From NCBI RefSeq assembly GCF_921293095.1, contig NC_060246.1, positions 10,186,001-10,250,000 of the forward strand: DNA of 64,000 nucleotides, in the 5' to 3' direction. A program made the translations under genes and the position numbers. Numbering within the stretch: position 1 is the stretch's first letter; every line of letters begins with the position of its first letter. Under the pieces are notes generated by a model. It was not told the DNA's origin and did no database searches. It saw only the letters and a list, made by a program, of their open reading frames with translations. Positions 30,931 to 45,900 of this stretch are shown here, piece by piece. This DNA comes from Ischnura elegans. Lineage: Eukaryota; Arthropoda; Insecta; Odonata; Coenagrionidae.

Positions 30931-33900
30931 CTGTAAATAGAAAAAATATTTTTAGAATTAATTTTATTAACATTTTTTATTTCAGTTCCAAGAATAAGTT
31001 ATTTTCACTATTTTCTTATGATAGTGTTTGCAGTCATAAATTTTGTGCTGAATAATCAATGATCACGAATCTTTAATTATCCTTGAATCCTTTTTCACTC
31101 TTCAGTTCAGAATATGTTAATAGACTTGGGTCGGAATGATATTGGACACCCATTGACAGTCATCACGTGAGATATTTACTTATTTTTTTGTGACACAAAC
31201 GTGGCAATTGCGACAATATAAATATGTCATCATACTCAGCTATTGCAGTTTAAGAGATGATAGGGCTAATGAAATTCAGCATCAAAACAACCTATTCACC
31301 AGTGTTGCAGATTTTACAAAAAATTAATCCAAGAAAAAAGTGAGTCAATTAAGTTGTGATTATAGGTACATGTCTTACATTCAAGACCTTCATTCACTGA
31401 ATATATCCATGTACCAAGCCTATTTCACATTTTCTCCATCAGTACACTAAGTAGAAATATTTTGGAAATACCTTCTCACATTTTGAGTCATTTACCTTGA
31501 GTATTCTTTTTCTGCACCACTAACAAGTGAGTGAGCTAGAGATAATGTCTGCAATGAAACCACATAAACTCAATGCTAACTCAATGGGAGGTGTCCATTT
31601 GGAGGAGGGGAACATTTCAGGGAGGACACACACACACTTTGAAGGAGATACACCTAATGCTGTCTTCCAAACATTTGGGGGATAAAGGGGGGAGTTTAGA
31701 ACCCCTTGATCCATCCCCCATTGCTATAGCCTTGGAAATGAAGTATCAGCACACAGGTTCTCCAAATGTAAGATTACACGAGTTACTTCTTCAGTCAAAA
31801 TGACTAGTTTTCCGCAAGATTTATTTCAGCATTGAATTAATAAATGTGACAGTTGACATTAAAAGTTTAACTATACAGGCTCTTATTAATAATTTTAACA
31901 AAAAACCAAGTTCTTTGACATATTTTACTCACCATGTGTTCACAAAGTTAACAAATTCTCTGGTAAAGGAGTTGCCATTCTCATATGGGGTTAGTCTGGG
32001 AGGATCTCCTTGCACTACTTGATAAAGCTGCTCAAAAACTGAATTCCACTTAGGGTATGGAAAATGTCCTGTAGCTACTTCCATTAATGTAATACCCAAA
32101 GACCAAACATCTGATCGGACGTCATAGCCTCTAGCACGTTGAGGGTCGATTCGCTCAGGCTATCATGAGAAGAAAAGGGAACAAATTAAATATCATGCAA
32201 TTAGAGGAAACTTAATTTTATGTTAATAGTAATTAAATCATGAATATGGTTTCTCAATTTTTCAGTGAATAGTTTTCCTTATGAGGCTAGATATTCGTTG
32301 AGTATACTTTAAAAAAGCAGGTGCTGGTGAAGGTGTATGATACTGATTGGAGGCTAGAGATATGAGCAAGAACAAGTTACCATTAGATAAGCCATTATAA
32401 TTTTTCAGAATACTTACAATATATCAACGATTAAAAATTGTATCTTAATGAAAGTAAATTTCACCATCGTTAATCTAAATTAATACATTTACCTTTGACT
32501 AACAATTAATCAGTAAAATATGTAGTTTCTAAAATGCTTTGAAGGACTTTTCCACTAAATTATTGTTTATTACACAACAAACAAACTACATCCAGAGTTG
32601 AAAATACTTAACCTTGTTAAAGTTTTTAAAAAGACATAGAATAGATAAAGCCACAAATTTTTCTTATCAAGATATTTTTGCAAAATCCTCAAAAATCAAA
32701 TTATTTGGGATGATTCAAAATACAGGGTGGTATCCAGAAGTAGTAGGACTGTTTTTCTTCCGCGCGAGTGGAAAGATTAAGGGGGGTCTGCAAGATTGGA
32801 TGTTGTGGGGGGGAGCCTTGGGAACAAGTTTCGACGTGCGGCAGTCACCTGCGTGCATTTGTTTAGTGTGGACAACTGTTTTCGTGACCTCCTGTTTTGA
32901 CGCCTCGTCGTTAGTTGCGATGGAGCAAAATTTAGAGCAGCGGTACGCCATCAAGTTTTACTACAAACTTGGAAAATCGGCAACAATGCTTACGCAGGCC
33001 TACAAGGAGGATACCATTAGCCATTCCTCGAAATTTGAATGGCACATGTTGTTTCGGGATGGCAGGGAGCTCGTCGAGGACGATCAATGCGCGGGCATCC
33101 GTCAACCTCGAAATTGAAAGTGAAATCGATGTTCATTGCATTTTTCGACCGTCATGGAATTGTCCATTAGGAGTTTGCACCTCCTGGACATTCTGTAAAT
33201 GCAAGATTTTACGCGGAAGTGCTGCGAAATCGGATCACACGCATTGGGGCATTGGAAGCTCCACCACGACAATGCACCGTGCCACGGCGCGTGGATTGTG
33301 AGGGATCTCCTGGCCAAATTCGGTGTTTCCACGTTGCCTCACCCCCCTCTACAGCCCTGATGTGGCACCACCGAACTTCTTCCTGTACCCCAGGATCAAG
33401 AGGCTGCTCAAGGGGTATCGTTTCGACACGGTGGAAGCGGTCCAAGCAGCAATGACGAGGGCGCTGAACAGTATCCCAGAGGATGACTTCCGGAAGGCCT
33501 TCACGACCTGGAAGACTCGCTAGCAGAAGTGTGTGGATGCCCAAGGGGCCTATTTTGAAGAGTATTGAGTCGATGTATCAAAATGTTCAATAAATTAATT
33601 TTTAAAAAATCGGTCCTACTACTTTTGGATACCACCCTGTATATTCTCCAAAGTGTAACCAAAGGAATTCAATGTATTTTAGTCCTCTTCATCAGTAGGT
33701 AATTTGATGAGCAATAGAAGTAGGTAGCAATGCCAGCAGAAGAAGTTTTTAAGTAGCTTGTGTTTTTTAAGGACAAATTTCATTTTATTGTCATCGCAAA
33801 GCCCAGATTTTTTCTCAAAATGGGATAGCAAATGCACTGCTATTAACGGAATAAATATTGTACAATGATTGTAGCAAATGAGGTACTATTTTAAAGTCCT

Positions 33901-36900
33901 ATTTCTTCATCTACCTCAGACATCATATCATTTGCATACGCTGGTTGATTACAAACATAAGAGATTCTAATTTTATTACTTATATTTGATACCAGACCAA
34001 ACAAAAATATAAAAAGCTGACAATAATGACTCATCAGAATGAACTACACCGTTTATTTTTGAGGCCCAACCATATTTTTAAAAAATACATTGAAATTATT
34101 ACATTTAGCAAATATAACTACATACTATTTAACAACTAAATAGAAAGACTAAGGAAGTTCCATGTTGTTATCAAATTATTAAAAGAACATGTAAATTAAT
34201 GTATTCTCATGGTATCATGTCATAATTATCAGTTTTTCACTTGTTATCCCTAACACCGCCAAATTAAAATTATTCATTTATAATTAATTCACAGTAATAA
34301 AAATCTTGTTTATGCTGAGCAATAGCATCCTGTCTGAGGAAACTGCAGCAAAAGAAATAAGTATCAGTCAATAATTCACTTGTATAGATTTTTCGTACAT
34401 TGGGAATGGTCACTTTCTGTACAGCAAAAACCTCAGTACAACAAAATTTTTACCTATCCCCATTAAGTTCATTATAAAGAGGTTTCATTGTATAATTTCT
34501 ATTTTCACAGATGAAATATCTCCCTCTACCACTTTAAATTACCTAGATGCTAAACTACTGTATATTCTGGTGTATAAGACAACTTTTTTACTTATTAAAA
34601 TCTTCTAAAAAGTTCGGGGCCTTCTTATAAGCCGAGTCTGGTCTCTGGTTCCAGGACTAGAGAATCTCCAGTAGTACCCAATAGTACCCTAACATGGCAA
34701 GCATTGCCAAAAATATTCATTTAAAATGATAAAATTGGGGGTCATTTCATACAACGGAATATACAGCACTTTCAGTTCTCCTATGCAGTGATAAATTTGA
34801 TTCCCTTTAAATTAAAACTTTAAACATCTACTCAACTTACCGCCATATATGGTCGGCATCCAGCATCCCTAGTTTTGGCTATGGAATCTACCAGCTGACC
34901 CGAAATTCCAAAATCACACAACTTTATATTCCCACGTTTATCCAGAAGAATATTACTAGGCTTTACATCGCGATGTATTATCTTCAATTTTTCCTTAAGG
35001 TAATTAAGAGCTTTCACAGTCTGTTCAAAAAAAGAAGAAAATATTAGAAAATTATGCATCTCGAAAGATAAAATTACTTTCTGATGCTAAATAACATATA
35101 GCATTCAAGTAAAGAAAAACAGATTTTCAATTTAAAAATTTACCGCTACAGTAATTTTTCCTAAGATGCTTTCTGGTATCCTCTGATTCAATTTTTCATA
35201 GATAAATTTGTAAAACTTGTCGAGAGATGTGTCCATCAGTTCCATGCATATCCAGCAATCACCCTGCAAGTATTCATTTCAAATTAGAAAAAAATATGGG
35301 CTAAAGCTACACACCATTTAAATATTTAATCATAAGTACCTCTTTAAAAAGAGCTCCATAAAATTGCACTATATATATACAATCATTTGACTTCATTACA
35401 ACTTCTAAATCCATTAAGAGCTGTTTCTGTTCCTTCTCGTCAACTGTTGAGCGTATTCTCTGAAACATTAAATCATCAAATTAAAATCAATCTATCATAA
35501 TTCAGTTTACATACAAAACTTTGTGATTTATTTACCATAAATGAGCCAATAGCTTACAACACAATCATTTACTTTCACCTTAAATTGCAATTTAACTCAT
35601 TTATGAATAAAATGCACAAAACTTATCCTGCAGTAACCCACTGATTCATAAATAAAATGCAAAGCTAGCTAAAAATTAAACATCATCAGCATCAGAACTA
35701 TACACAATCCATTAAAAGGAAACGGGTGGAAGGCAGATAATGTAAGTAGAGCATCCACGCTGGTTATAATGAAGAAGTTAAAAATGTTCATACGCCAGAG
35801 AGGTGAAATAACACGTTATTGCTTCCACACAGTTATTAAATTATGGCTACAGTTGCCTGGTCATCGCTGAGGTATGTTCCATTGGTATTGATAGAAAATA
35901 GACATGATAAACAACCCTACTCTAATTAAATGGTGTAGGGGTTAAATGAGTCAGTATTCAACTATGACAAACAACAGGTTTCTTTAGGTCACTACCATTT
36001 AAATTTACTCCATTCACATAAATGTTCAGATCAAATTTAACTTTTGGTGTGAAGAGAAATCAAATGTATTACTGTCAAATATAAATACCTTCACAGCCAT
36101 AACAGTGTTGCTTCTTCTATGAACCATTTTATTCACAGTTCCAAATGCACCACGGCCAATTTCACCCAAGTCTTGTAAGTCATCAGATGTGAAGTCATAG
36201 ACCTTAATAAAATAAACCAGAATTTGATGGCTTACTACAGATCCCATTTCTTTCAGCAACCATTAACTCTTTCGCAATCAAAACATACGTTAATTCCACC
36301 AAAACAAACAAAAATGTTAACCTGTGATCATCAATCTTCATATTAGATGGGGCTATTCCTTAAAATGCTGATTTTTCTGAAGGAATGCTGCACATGAAAA
36401 AAATTACAGTGCAACTACCCCACAAAAATTCACTGTGAAACCACTTAATCATCTAATTGTTTACAAAAAGGCACATGATTTATTCTACATTTGGTATTTC
36501 AAATTTAACAGTAAAATTAATAAGAAGATTTACCTCACCCATTAATCAAGTTGCCGACAACTCAATTTTGCACTGTTACTCACAAACATTGCAACAATTG
36601 AAAAATTCTGACGCAAAGAGAAACCTTAATCAAAATTATGAAATTGAAAGAAAATTGCAGCAAAGGAAATGGAAAAAAAATCACCTTAACTACAAACCAG
36701 GTTAATTCTATGTTGGAGACTTATTCAAGTTCTTGCAAAAGTGGACTGTGAGCACAAAATGACGTACTTACATACGCATGCATTCACAATTACACAAACT
36801 AATTGGCTTAATCACATATATAATTTAGAAATCTGTGTTAAAATAACTCTGAAGAAAAATACTGACCATTTCAGGTGATAACTGCAATTTTCCTGAGGAC

Positions 36901-39900
36901 TGAATACTCTGACACATTTTAAATCTCTCCCTGAAAGATAAAGGTAAATCGTAAGGCCCACAACAGGTGAATAATCACAGCCTGTATTACAATAAGTATC
37001 ATCTCTATCAAAACTCTAAAACAAAATTCGCAAAAAATGCAATAACATTTTGGATTAACTAAGGAAGGAAGTTGGTAACTGTAAGCTTTTTTCTCATCAA
37101 ACATTACTTTTAGGATTGACCCAATCCCACATTCTATTGCACATGAAATTTAAAGTAGGTACCCATTAATGCAACTATAAAAATTACTGTAGTTACATAA
37201 AAAGTATAAATACAACAGAAACTAAAACACTCAAAAATCACACACAAAATTTATCTTTTTTTAAAATTAAAGGACACACTAGCTTTTAACTCGGACATGT
37301 TAAAAAAAACCATGAATTTCTTCCCTCAAATGATTTTATTCTTGCACCCACAGTGAGTTACTTCACACCAAAAGTCCCCGCTAAAATGCCAGCAGTATGT
37401 GTTGAGGAATGTGAATTGAAACAAATGGCATTCCAAACAATGAGCCGCACTCACAATGTTTAATTGTTAATACATAACTCCATTACAATCCATAGACTTT
37501 TTAATTACATCATAATTAATCAATAATTACGCAAAAGAAAGTGAGAATGGACTGTCCTCATTCAACTCTACAAAAAGACAATATAATTATTATCATAGCC
37601 TACCACTCTTGTGTTTCCTACAGTACAGCATACAGTAATTGCTAACACTTACTTAACTGTCTCGCACCATCCTAAGCTGCACCACTCGTATTTCTACTCG
37701 CAGAGAGCAAGGGGATCTCATTTCAGTGAGTTCACCCACAAACCAAGGTTGCCAGTTATAGAACCTCCCATTTGAAAACCTCTAATTTTCGTAGAGACAC
37801 CACTAATTACTCTCCTAATCATTGTACACCTAAGGAGAACCATGTAAGAGCCTTCAATTGGCAAAACCTCCATTTCATTGATTCACCAAGGATGTAGCCG
37901 GTCTCATCCAGTCATTCCACCTCCATATTGTGAAGTCTAGAGTGTTTCACCAATTGCTCTCAGCAATGGAGTGAGTAGGCTCATCATAAAATTGAAAAGA
38001 GTGCTGCAAACTCTTTTAACATGGGAGAAAAACTATCTGCCAATTGGCCTCCTTCCCTTCATGAAACTCAGGAAAAGTATGGATTCTAACCTATAGTTGA
38101 TATTATGTATCTTCTAGAGGACCGCGTCAAAATTTTTGCAAGCATGATATCTCTAATTCTCAATGTTGTAAAGGACATATGTACCTTTAAATTTTAAAGT
38201 TTTGGCAGCCTAAATCACACCCAATTTCTTGGCTTGAAACTTTTAAGGCCTAAAAGAATCATTCCCCTAGGGTTCAGAAAATATTTTACTTTATCCTTAC
38301 TTAACGTTATCTTAATTTTAAATTCTCAACTTGCATTCCTCTCACATGTGGGTAGCAACCTCATCGCATCCCAACTGCAGCTCCTATTCCCAAAGAGAAG
38401 ACACGTAGATATTCAAGCCAGAGCCAAGGCCGTTATACCCTTGGCCATGGGTATTACGAACTTGTGCACAGCCTTCTTTTCCTACACATATTCGACCGAT
38501 TCTCTAAGTAAACAAGTCAAGGAAAGTAGCTACTCCAATTTATAAAGATGTTAGAGTATAAGGACCTTGGTTGCAGCGCTCTTCTGAGACAATTATGAGG
38601 AGACTTCTCCGAATGCTATAATCTTCCACTAATTTCAATATCTATTTCTCGGATATATTGGCCACTTGGAGAAAATCTGACTTTTCACCATCCACAGCTG
38701 ATGACATGGTGCAGTTACAAAAAATAATCTTGAGCCTTTATGGGTGCCTTTCGACACATCTCACTGCACCATGGACAGCATCACTAAATGGTGTGGACTG
38801 CTGCTGTGGATGCCACGGCGCCCATTTTCATCCACTAGCATGTGGCACGGTACCATTTAAGGGTACATATATAGGGGCCCAAACCCGCAACAGCAATTCC
38901 TGACATTACACCAAGGATGGCACATAATGAAAAGCCGGACTGACTGAAGGTGACCTGATACAACTCAAGGTGACTCACTCCCTCTTCAACCACTATTTAT
39001 TCACCAACTTTCACTAAAGAGGGATATTTTGAACCAAAGATATTCTCAACAAGTATTCCTCGAAATAAAAAATCGGCTGCAGGAGTGACATCAAGTCTAA
39101 TGCCAGGGTTTTGCGAGGTGTGTGGTGAGGCCCACACACAAGGCAACAGTTCTGGGTGCACGATTTATTTGTCTTTGCATTACAACTACATAGTGTATGA
39201 AAAGAAAGTAGTAGTATGTAATGTAGGATCTATGGAAAATCATAAGGCTTCTCTTCCTCACAGGGAAATCTTTCCTTTCTGTATAAATAGCAAATCATGG
39301 TTATGTTAATAGTGGGCCCCACCTCCTCAATGTTGGCCTTAGGATTCCCTATCCCCTATCACTACTTCAAATATTTAGGAAAATTAACACATTTCCTTAG
39401 TGATGGAATAGTCATTTTGTTGAACAAAGCTGTTCTGTGACAATAAATAGACCTGGATAGCACAGAGCACAGTGGCAATAAAGCCAACGTCCATGGGTTC
39501 AATTATCAATCTAGCAAATTTTTTTTGAATACTGGCAATTCACTGAATTCTACCACCATTCATGTAGCAGTTATGACATAATCCCAGCAAATTGCAGGAG
39601 TTTTGTTTTAATATAAGTAAACAGTGCAATTACATCATTACATACACCTTTAGCAGGCCATGGATGTCCAGCAATGTTTCTTTTGGATTGGCTCTCGCGC
39701 ATTAAAATGCCAAAGCTTTTCCCCTGATGCTGGGGACTTACTCAGGTTTAATGATTCGCCTTTATTGTGCATGGAGTTTATTTATCATCATGGGAATGGG
39801 AGGGGTGGGATTGAGGGGCTTTCTGGGAATTTCTCTTTTCTAGAGAGTACTGGTAGCCAGGATGAGCCCATCATTTGTCCTTTCTCTCTGTTAAAATTGT

Positions 39901-42900
39901 AAACTTTTAATACTTGATGAAGGAACTTACCCATTAGAAACATCGTTGGACAGTGCAATTAGGATAGAATTGGTGCTGAGTGAAATTTACAATATTAAAA
40001 GTAGCTACAAAATAATGTATAATAAACTGCATAATTTAAAAATTATCAACTTACTAGACAACCCGGCAAACTTAGTATCACCTTCATCTATCTATCTATG
40101 CTTACAAAAATCAACAGCTGTTCATTTGTCTCGGTAAAACTCAAAAAACGGCTTAACCGATTAGGCAAATTTCAGCTTCGAAATATTTGTGGAAATTCAA
40201 ACATTCGATGTTCATCCCATCTTTCAGCAACGCCCTGGATTATCTAAGCATAGCATTACAGATAATAATGTCAACAAATCAGCACCTAATTACCATTGTT
40301 TTTCAGTCAGTACTGTTAGTGCCCTATTACAATGCAATTCTACTTTTCTACCAGCTCATCATAATCCAGTAGATTCATCGCTGTATTTCAAACTCTTGCA
40401 ATGTTGACAAAATGATTTTAATTTCCCTGATTGTTACTGATTTGTCAGCACAACATGTATTCTACCTCCGGATCGTGGTTGAATGCTACTCTTCCAGGAT
40501 CACTGCATCCGTGGAATCGCTCAATTTCATTGTGTCGTGCTTTCTTTTACTGTATTTGATGTGCATTCTAAGCCTATCTGCTTAATTTTCAGCACCTCTA
40601 AAATGCAATTCTGCCTTGCCAATATGACTATTAACATTATTATTAGTCTCTCGCAGGAGATCAGTATGGTTAGCACATAAGGTAGTTCATTGCACATTTG
40701 ATTGAATTCAACGACCTAAGTCAGGTCGTCTTCTCCTTTGCATTGTCAATAATCAAAGAAATGAAATTTCTAGTGCACTTAGTGAAAAATAAGTTTCTGT
40801 GTCAAACTTCATAAGCAAATGAATGTCTTCACATAAAAAATGAAGTTAATGAAGAAATTAGCTTTAAGTAAGAAGGAAAAGTTTTTGCACACTAAATTTG
40901 TAAAGAGATAATGACAAATGAACTTTTTAATGACTAAAAGAAAGGATTTATTTTGTGAATAAACTTAGAAAAAGATATCAAACTACTTAAGCTATAAAAA
41001 CATGGCATGGACTCAGCAGTCAGTTTTAGACCACAGTCTACGGGAGTTTCTCATTGAAATGTTGGCCTTAATCAGACTTAACTAGTGCCAAAACTGAGAA
41101 GACTGTATCAATAGAATATGCTGGGAAAGCCTAAAATCTTTTACATGAAAAATACTGACTGTCATCAAGAGGACAGTATGCCAAAAACTTTGAAATGTAA
41201 GCATTTTTAAGAACGATTTTTCAAAATTCACCGTAAATCATGTGGAAAACGAAAATCGATTTCAAGAATTAGAATATGTATTCATTTCTCTTTCCAATGG
41301 TATATGCTCCCTATATGTAATCATTAACACTAATTATGCACAAGAGAAAAGGTCTGCTGGCATTGATAATGAACTTTACCTGTATTTCCTGTGGAAATGA
41401 TTCAGGATCAATTCAAGGGCCACATAGGCCCTGCAGAATAATATTTTCACCCTATTAACTTTCCCACTAACATTTAAAAACCAAAATAAGCCAAATTGGC
41501 CCAGCCATTCTAGAGTTTTAGCAAGACTAACAAACTGCAATTGATTTTGATATACCCACATAGATTACGGATTAGGAAGACATTTTCATGCCGAAGTATG
41601 TTGTTAAACAGGGAAGAAAGGGAAAATTTACATGACCAGGACACTTGGTCAAATGCTCCGCCTAACTTTAGAAAATTATAGGCTATATCAAAATAAGAAG
41701 TATGCCCATGAAAATGCCCTTTTCCTTAACATATAAATACGTATATAAAATGGAATTATTATAAGGCTTTCACATGGAGATGGATTGAAAATTGAAATTA
41801 TTTCCAGGAACACACCTGGGGACATAAAATTAAGTTGAAGTTCAGATTGAACAATACACCGGTAAAACAGTGAGTAAAGAATTTTAACCTTTCGTTGGTG
41901 AACTACCAATCACTAGGCAGCAGGGTGAAAAATGCACGCAACTCGCAACACACAAATAAAACCTCCCTTCCACAAACCCCTAGATTTACAAAGTCCAGAC
42001 ATTAGGGTGACTTTGACTAAGCAAATTAGAGGTTCTAATGTAACTGAATAGCATCACACAGCCATTTCTTGACTTCAGCCATGACCGTTGGCTTTTGGAA
42101 AATACTGTATTTACACATGTGTGCCTCACCCCTGTGAATGCTCCCCCATTTTTGGGCATGCTCATGACAAAAAAAATTTGTTTTTGTAAAAAAAATCAAA
42201 ATTTTGCCCTTGAGCCTGCATACTTTTATCGTAAGATGAATGCATTTTTTAAAATCAAAATTCTATGCCTAAGTTAAGTGTTGATGTTCATGTTTGCTTT
42301 GAATGGTCTATTCATACCAATTTCTAATGGCTGCTAAGTAGATGTCATGCCGCTTGTTATTGTCACCTGGTCATTATGTCCCCCTTGCAGCCTTTGTTTT
42401 ACATGTTCTTTTAAGATGCCCATGAAAACTGTCGCGAGCTAACAGGCTCCTTAATTGTAATAAGGCAGCAAGGTGGGATACTTGTATGTAATTAATCTAG
42501 TCTAAGACCATGTTAAGGTCCATCCAATCATTTTCTTGAGCCCTCACTAGGATTCTGGTTGTAAAAATCACTTGCTGGGTCAGAGTTAATTTGTTTAAAA
42601 ATAACATATGGTGGGAGCTTTTTTTCCCATCTGCCAGCATTGTTAACATTATCATACAAAGCTGTTTTTCATAACAACCACTGGTACCAACCTTTGTGAA
42701 TATCTTAAAATTTCAACAAGGGGACCCTCACTCTCAATTTACCCCCCCCCCGACCCCCCACCGACTTGGTCCAAAAAACATCTTCGTTTAATTTTCTATA
42801 CACAATATTGTTCACTTGCCTTACCATTTACTTTGATCCTTATACACTGACTAATGACTGAAACTTTATTCAAAAGTAATTTGGATGAAAAAAACAAGAC

Positions 42901-45900
42901 CTCGACTAATACATATGCATCCATGATTTTTAAGGCCAATAGCTCTTTAGCCCCAGTGTTCTTGTACCTGACTGACAGTATTGTACCTCGTTGTGCAGAA
43001 CATTCAAAAATAGCATGCAAAGCACCAGCAAAATTAACATACACAAAATTTAATAACAGAAGTATGCAATTTGAAAAGTCTGTATGAAAGAACACCATCT
43101 CACCTTAGTTTGAAGCGATCAGGATGGCCATAGCTGCGAAAAAAATAACACAAATAAAGCTTTGCATACAAGGTTGAATAAAATAAAATATACACAAAAA
43201 AGCGAAAGCAACTGGACATCAACATATCAGAGCAAAGAAATGGATGAAAACCAAATGAAATGTGCATTGATAACCATGTATCGCAAAATTGAGTATATAT
43301 GTGAAACTAATGTAGCTTCTGGAATTTTAGAAACTGGTAACTATTTTTTCCAACATCTAATTAAAAAAAGTCTCACTTCTCATTTCCTAAAAGACCATAA
43401 CAATATATACAGACTCTTTAGTTGAACAAAACTATGTTAATTGTTACACCATTACAATGAAAATTTTCAATAACATTAAAAAGGCTTAAGGATACCAATA
43501 ATTATGAATCAAGAATACGTATTTAAAATCTATTTGTGAGCACCATAGAGGCAAATTCCTCGCCTTGCTGCCAATACACAGACTTCCATACCTACTCAAA
43601 AAGTCAGTTAAGTCACCACACATGTGCAGAATATATATATAATTATTCCAGATACATGTTCGTGCTAGCATTGATTAATTTTGAATAATATGAATAGCTA
43701 TTGAGGAGAAGAATATACAACACAAATTGATAAGAAGCACATCTGTAAATTTTTTGGCCCATTTTAGATGTGTGTTCAGGGAAAGCAGTGGGAAATCTAT
43801 TAAGAATCCCATTTCATTCACCAAGATAATTTTATCCAGCTACTATATCTTGACATTAAGTCAATGGCCATACAACTACTGCTTTCACTACTTGAACTGA
43901 TAAAATTTACAGATAATCTTGAACCATAAACCTATGTATAGCAACTGGAGTCATAAAATAGTATTCTAACACCTGAAATGGCCTAGAAATAAACACACCT
44001 TGATAAACCAGAAATTAAAAGGTATTTTTCATAAAATTAGGCTATGCATATCATAATTATGACAAGTGTAAACAAAAAACATAATGGAACAATGCTCAGG
44101 CACAAATGGAAATGACAAATGACAAATGGAAATGTTAATTTTTCACCACTCTTCTACGCTCCTGTATGCAACGCTTCACAGCTCTCCTGGTATGTCTGAT
44201 GTAAGACATTCCACAACTGCATTCAATCTCCTGTACTCCTTAGTGGGTGTGAGGTGAGATATGGTCCTTAGGAGACGGAGGAAGTTCTCCTGTCTTCTTA
44301 ACCCAGTTGAAGCATGTGGTAACATCGAATTTTTGGAGAAGTCTCGTGATCTTCTTGCTAGTGCCTGCCACATGGGGGATTGTGGCATAACCCACTGCCT
44401 TGGGTTTCTCCGCTTTTGGATTTTGTGCCTTCCTTTGGAGTTGTCTTTCTTTCTTTGCCGTCCTCGGGACTGATCAAGGACCATGTCACTGTAGTATCCA
44501 CTGTTAGCCAGGGCTGCCCGGGGTGCAGTAGCAGAATGTCATACATCGGGCAGACCGGGAGAGCTGTGAAGTGCCGCATACAAGAGCGTAGAAGAGCGGT
44601 GAAAAATAAACAATTTCATCTGTCAGCTGTGGCTGAGCATACTTCGTGTAAACCAGGACAGGACATTAACTGGGAAAAGACAAAATTTATCGCCAGAGAA
44701 TCCCGATATTTTCACAGGGTTATACGAGAGGCTATTGGAATACCTAAACATCCTCATAATTTCAATCAAGAGGATAGCTATCAACTCCACAGTTGATGCA
44801 TAGTTTTTCGCGGCGTTGTCTAGATGATGTCTCCATGCTTCTGGGTTTCACCGCGTGTTTTCGACCTGAAGGTCGTGTAGGTCGACCTGAAGGCACCGGT
44901 TGGAATACCGAAGAAACTGTCGTCGCAAAGAATATACACGCGGTGAAACCCAGAAGCACGGAGACATTATCAACTCCACAGCACGTGGAAGAGACTCTTC
45001 GCCCCACACCCCCACGTTATAGGTCACAAGGCGACCAATCAGCGGCAACACACACCACCAAGCTGCCTATACAACGGCGGCCTAGACACGGCAACAAGCA
45101 CTTCGATCTGAAGACGCCTGCTGAAATGCAGGAGAAACTGTTGTCTCCATCGCAACGAAGATGAGGTTCAACCCGAAAAATGCAGCCTTCATTACCATCG
45201 CACCGCAGCAGTCTTCGCACCAATTTCTAGACCTCAATAAATTGGAAACTTACTCCAACAATAATTTGATCATGTGATTCAGCGACATAGTTTCCGTCAG
45301 ATGAACTTTTTTCTCAACAAATGTGATAACATCTGAATCTCATAATATTCAGAGTTATGTGTTATTATAAAGGTCATTTTCATCTACAATGGGAAGGCAA
45401 TAAGCAATTAAAAAATAGCTGGATTACTTAGTTGGTAAATTGTAAATTACAAGCGTGTATGACGCAAAATTGGTAGTGAGTCATCCCAGAAGATTTCTGA
45501 GCCCATATTTCAATTTTTCCAAAACATCGCCAGAAAAGTTTTCGAGGATTTTCCCTCAAATAGAAATGTGATCTTTTCACCCTAACACAGGCTATTTCTT
45601 TGTGAATACATTCAGTTTGGAGTGGGACCTCTATGAATAGTCCCTAAAGACGTGGGGTTGGTGGGTGCAGTAAAATCACAGCCACTGGAAGAGGTTTCAG
45701 GAGAGCACTCCATGGGCAAATTGTTCATTTTTTAGGCCAGGACTCCACAAAAAATTGGGTGCCTCACCAGTTATGCCACACCACTGGCCTTCAATAGCAT
45801 GCCACCACCACCACCAACAAAAAGTCAATGGCGCATTGCCACTGAAAACTTTAGCATTAGCATGGATGCTAAAGCTATGCCCTACAGTTGGAAAATATTG

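Larger units (their letters stand above)
32160..34840. other. Mkk4 intron 8 (2.7 kb)
   Basis: The intron contains the mariner relic at 32723-33639. The remaining sequence (32160-32720 and 33642-34840) is AT-rich with no recognised feature. Confidence 0.7.
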
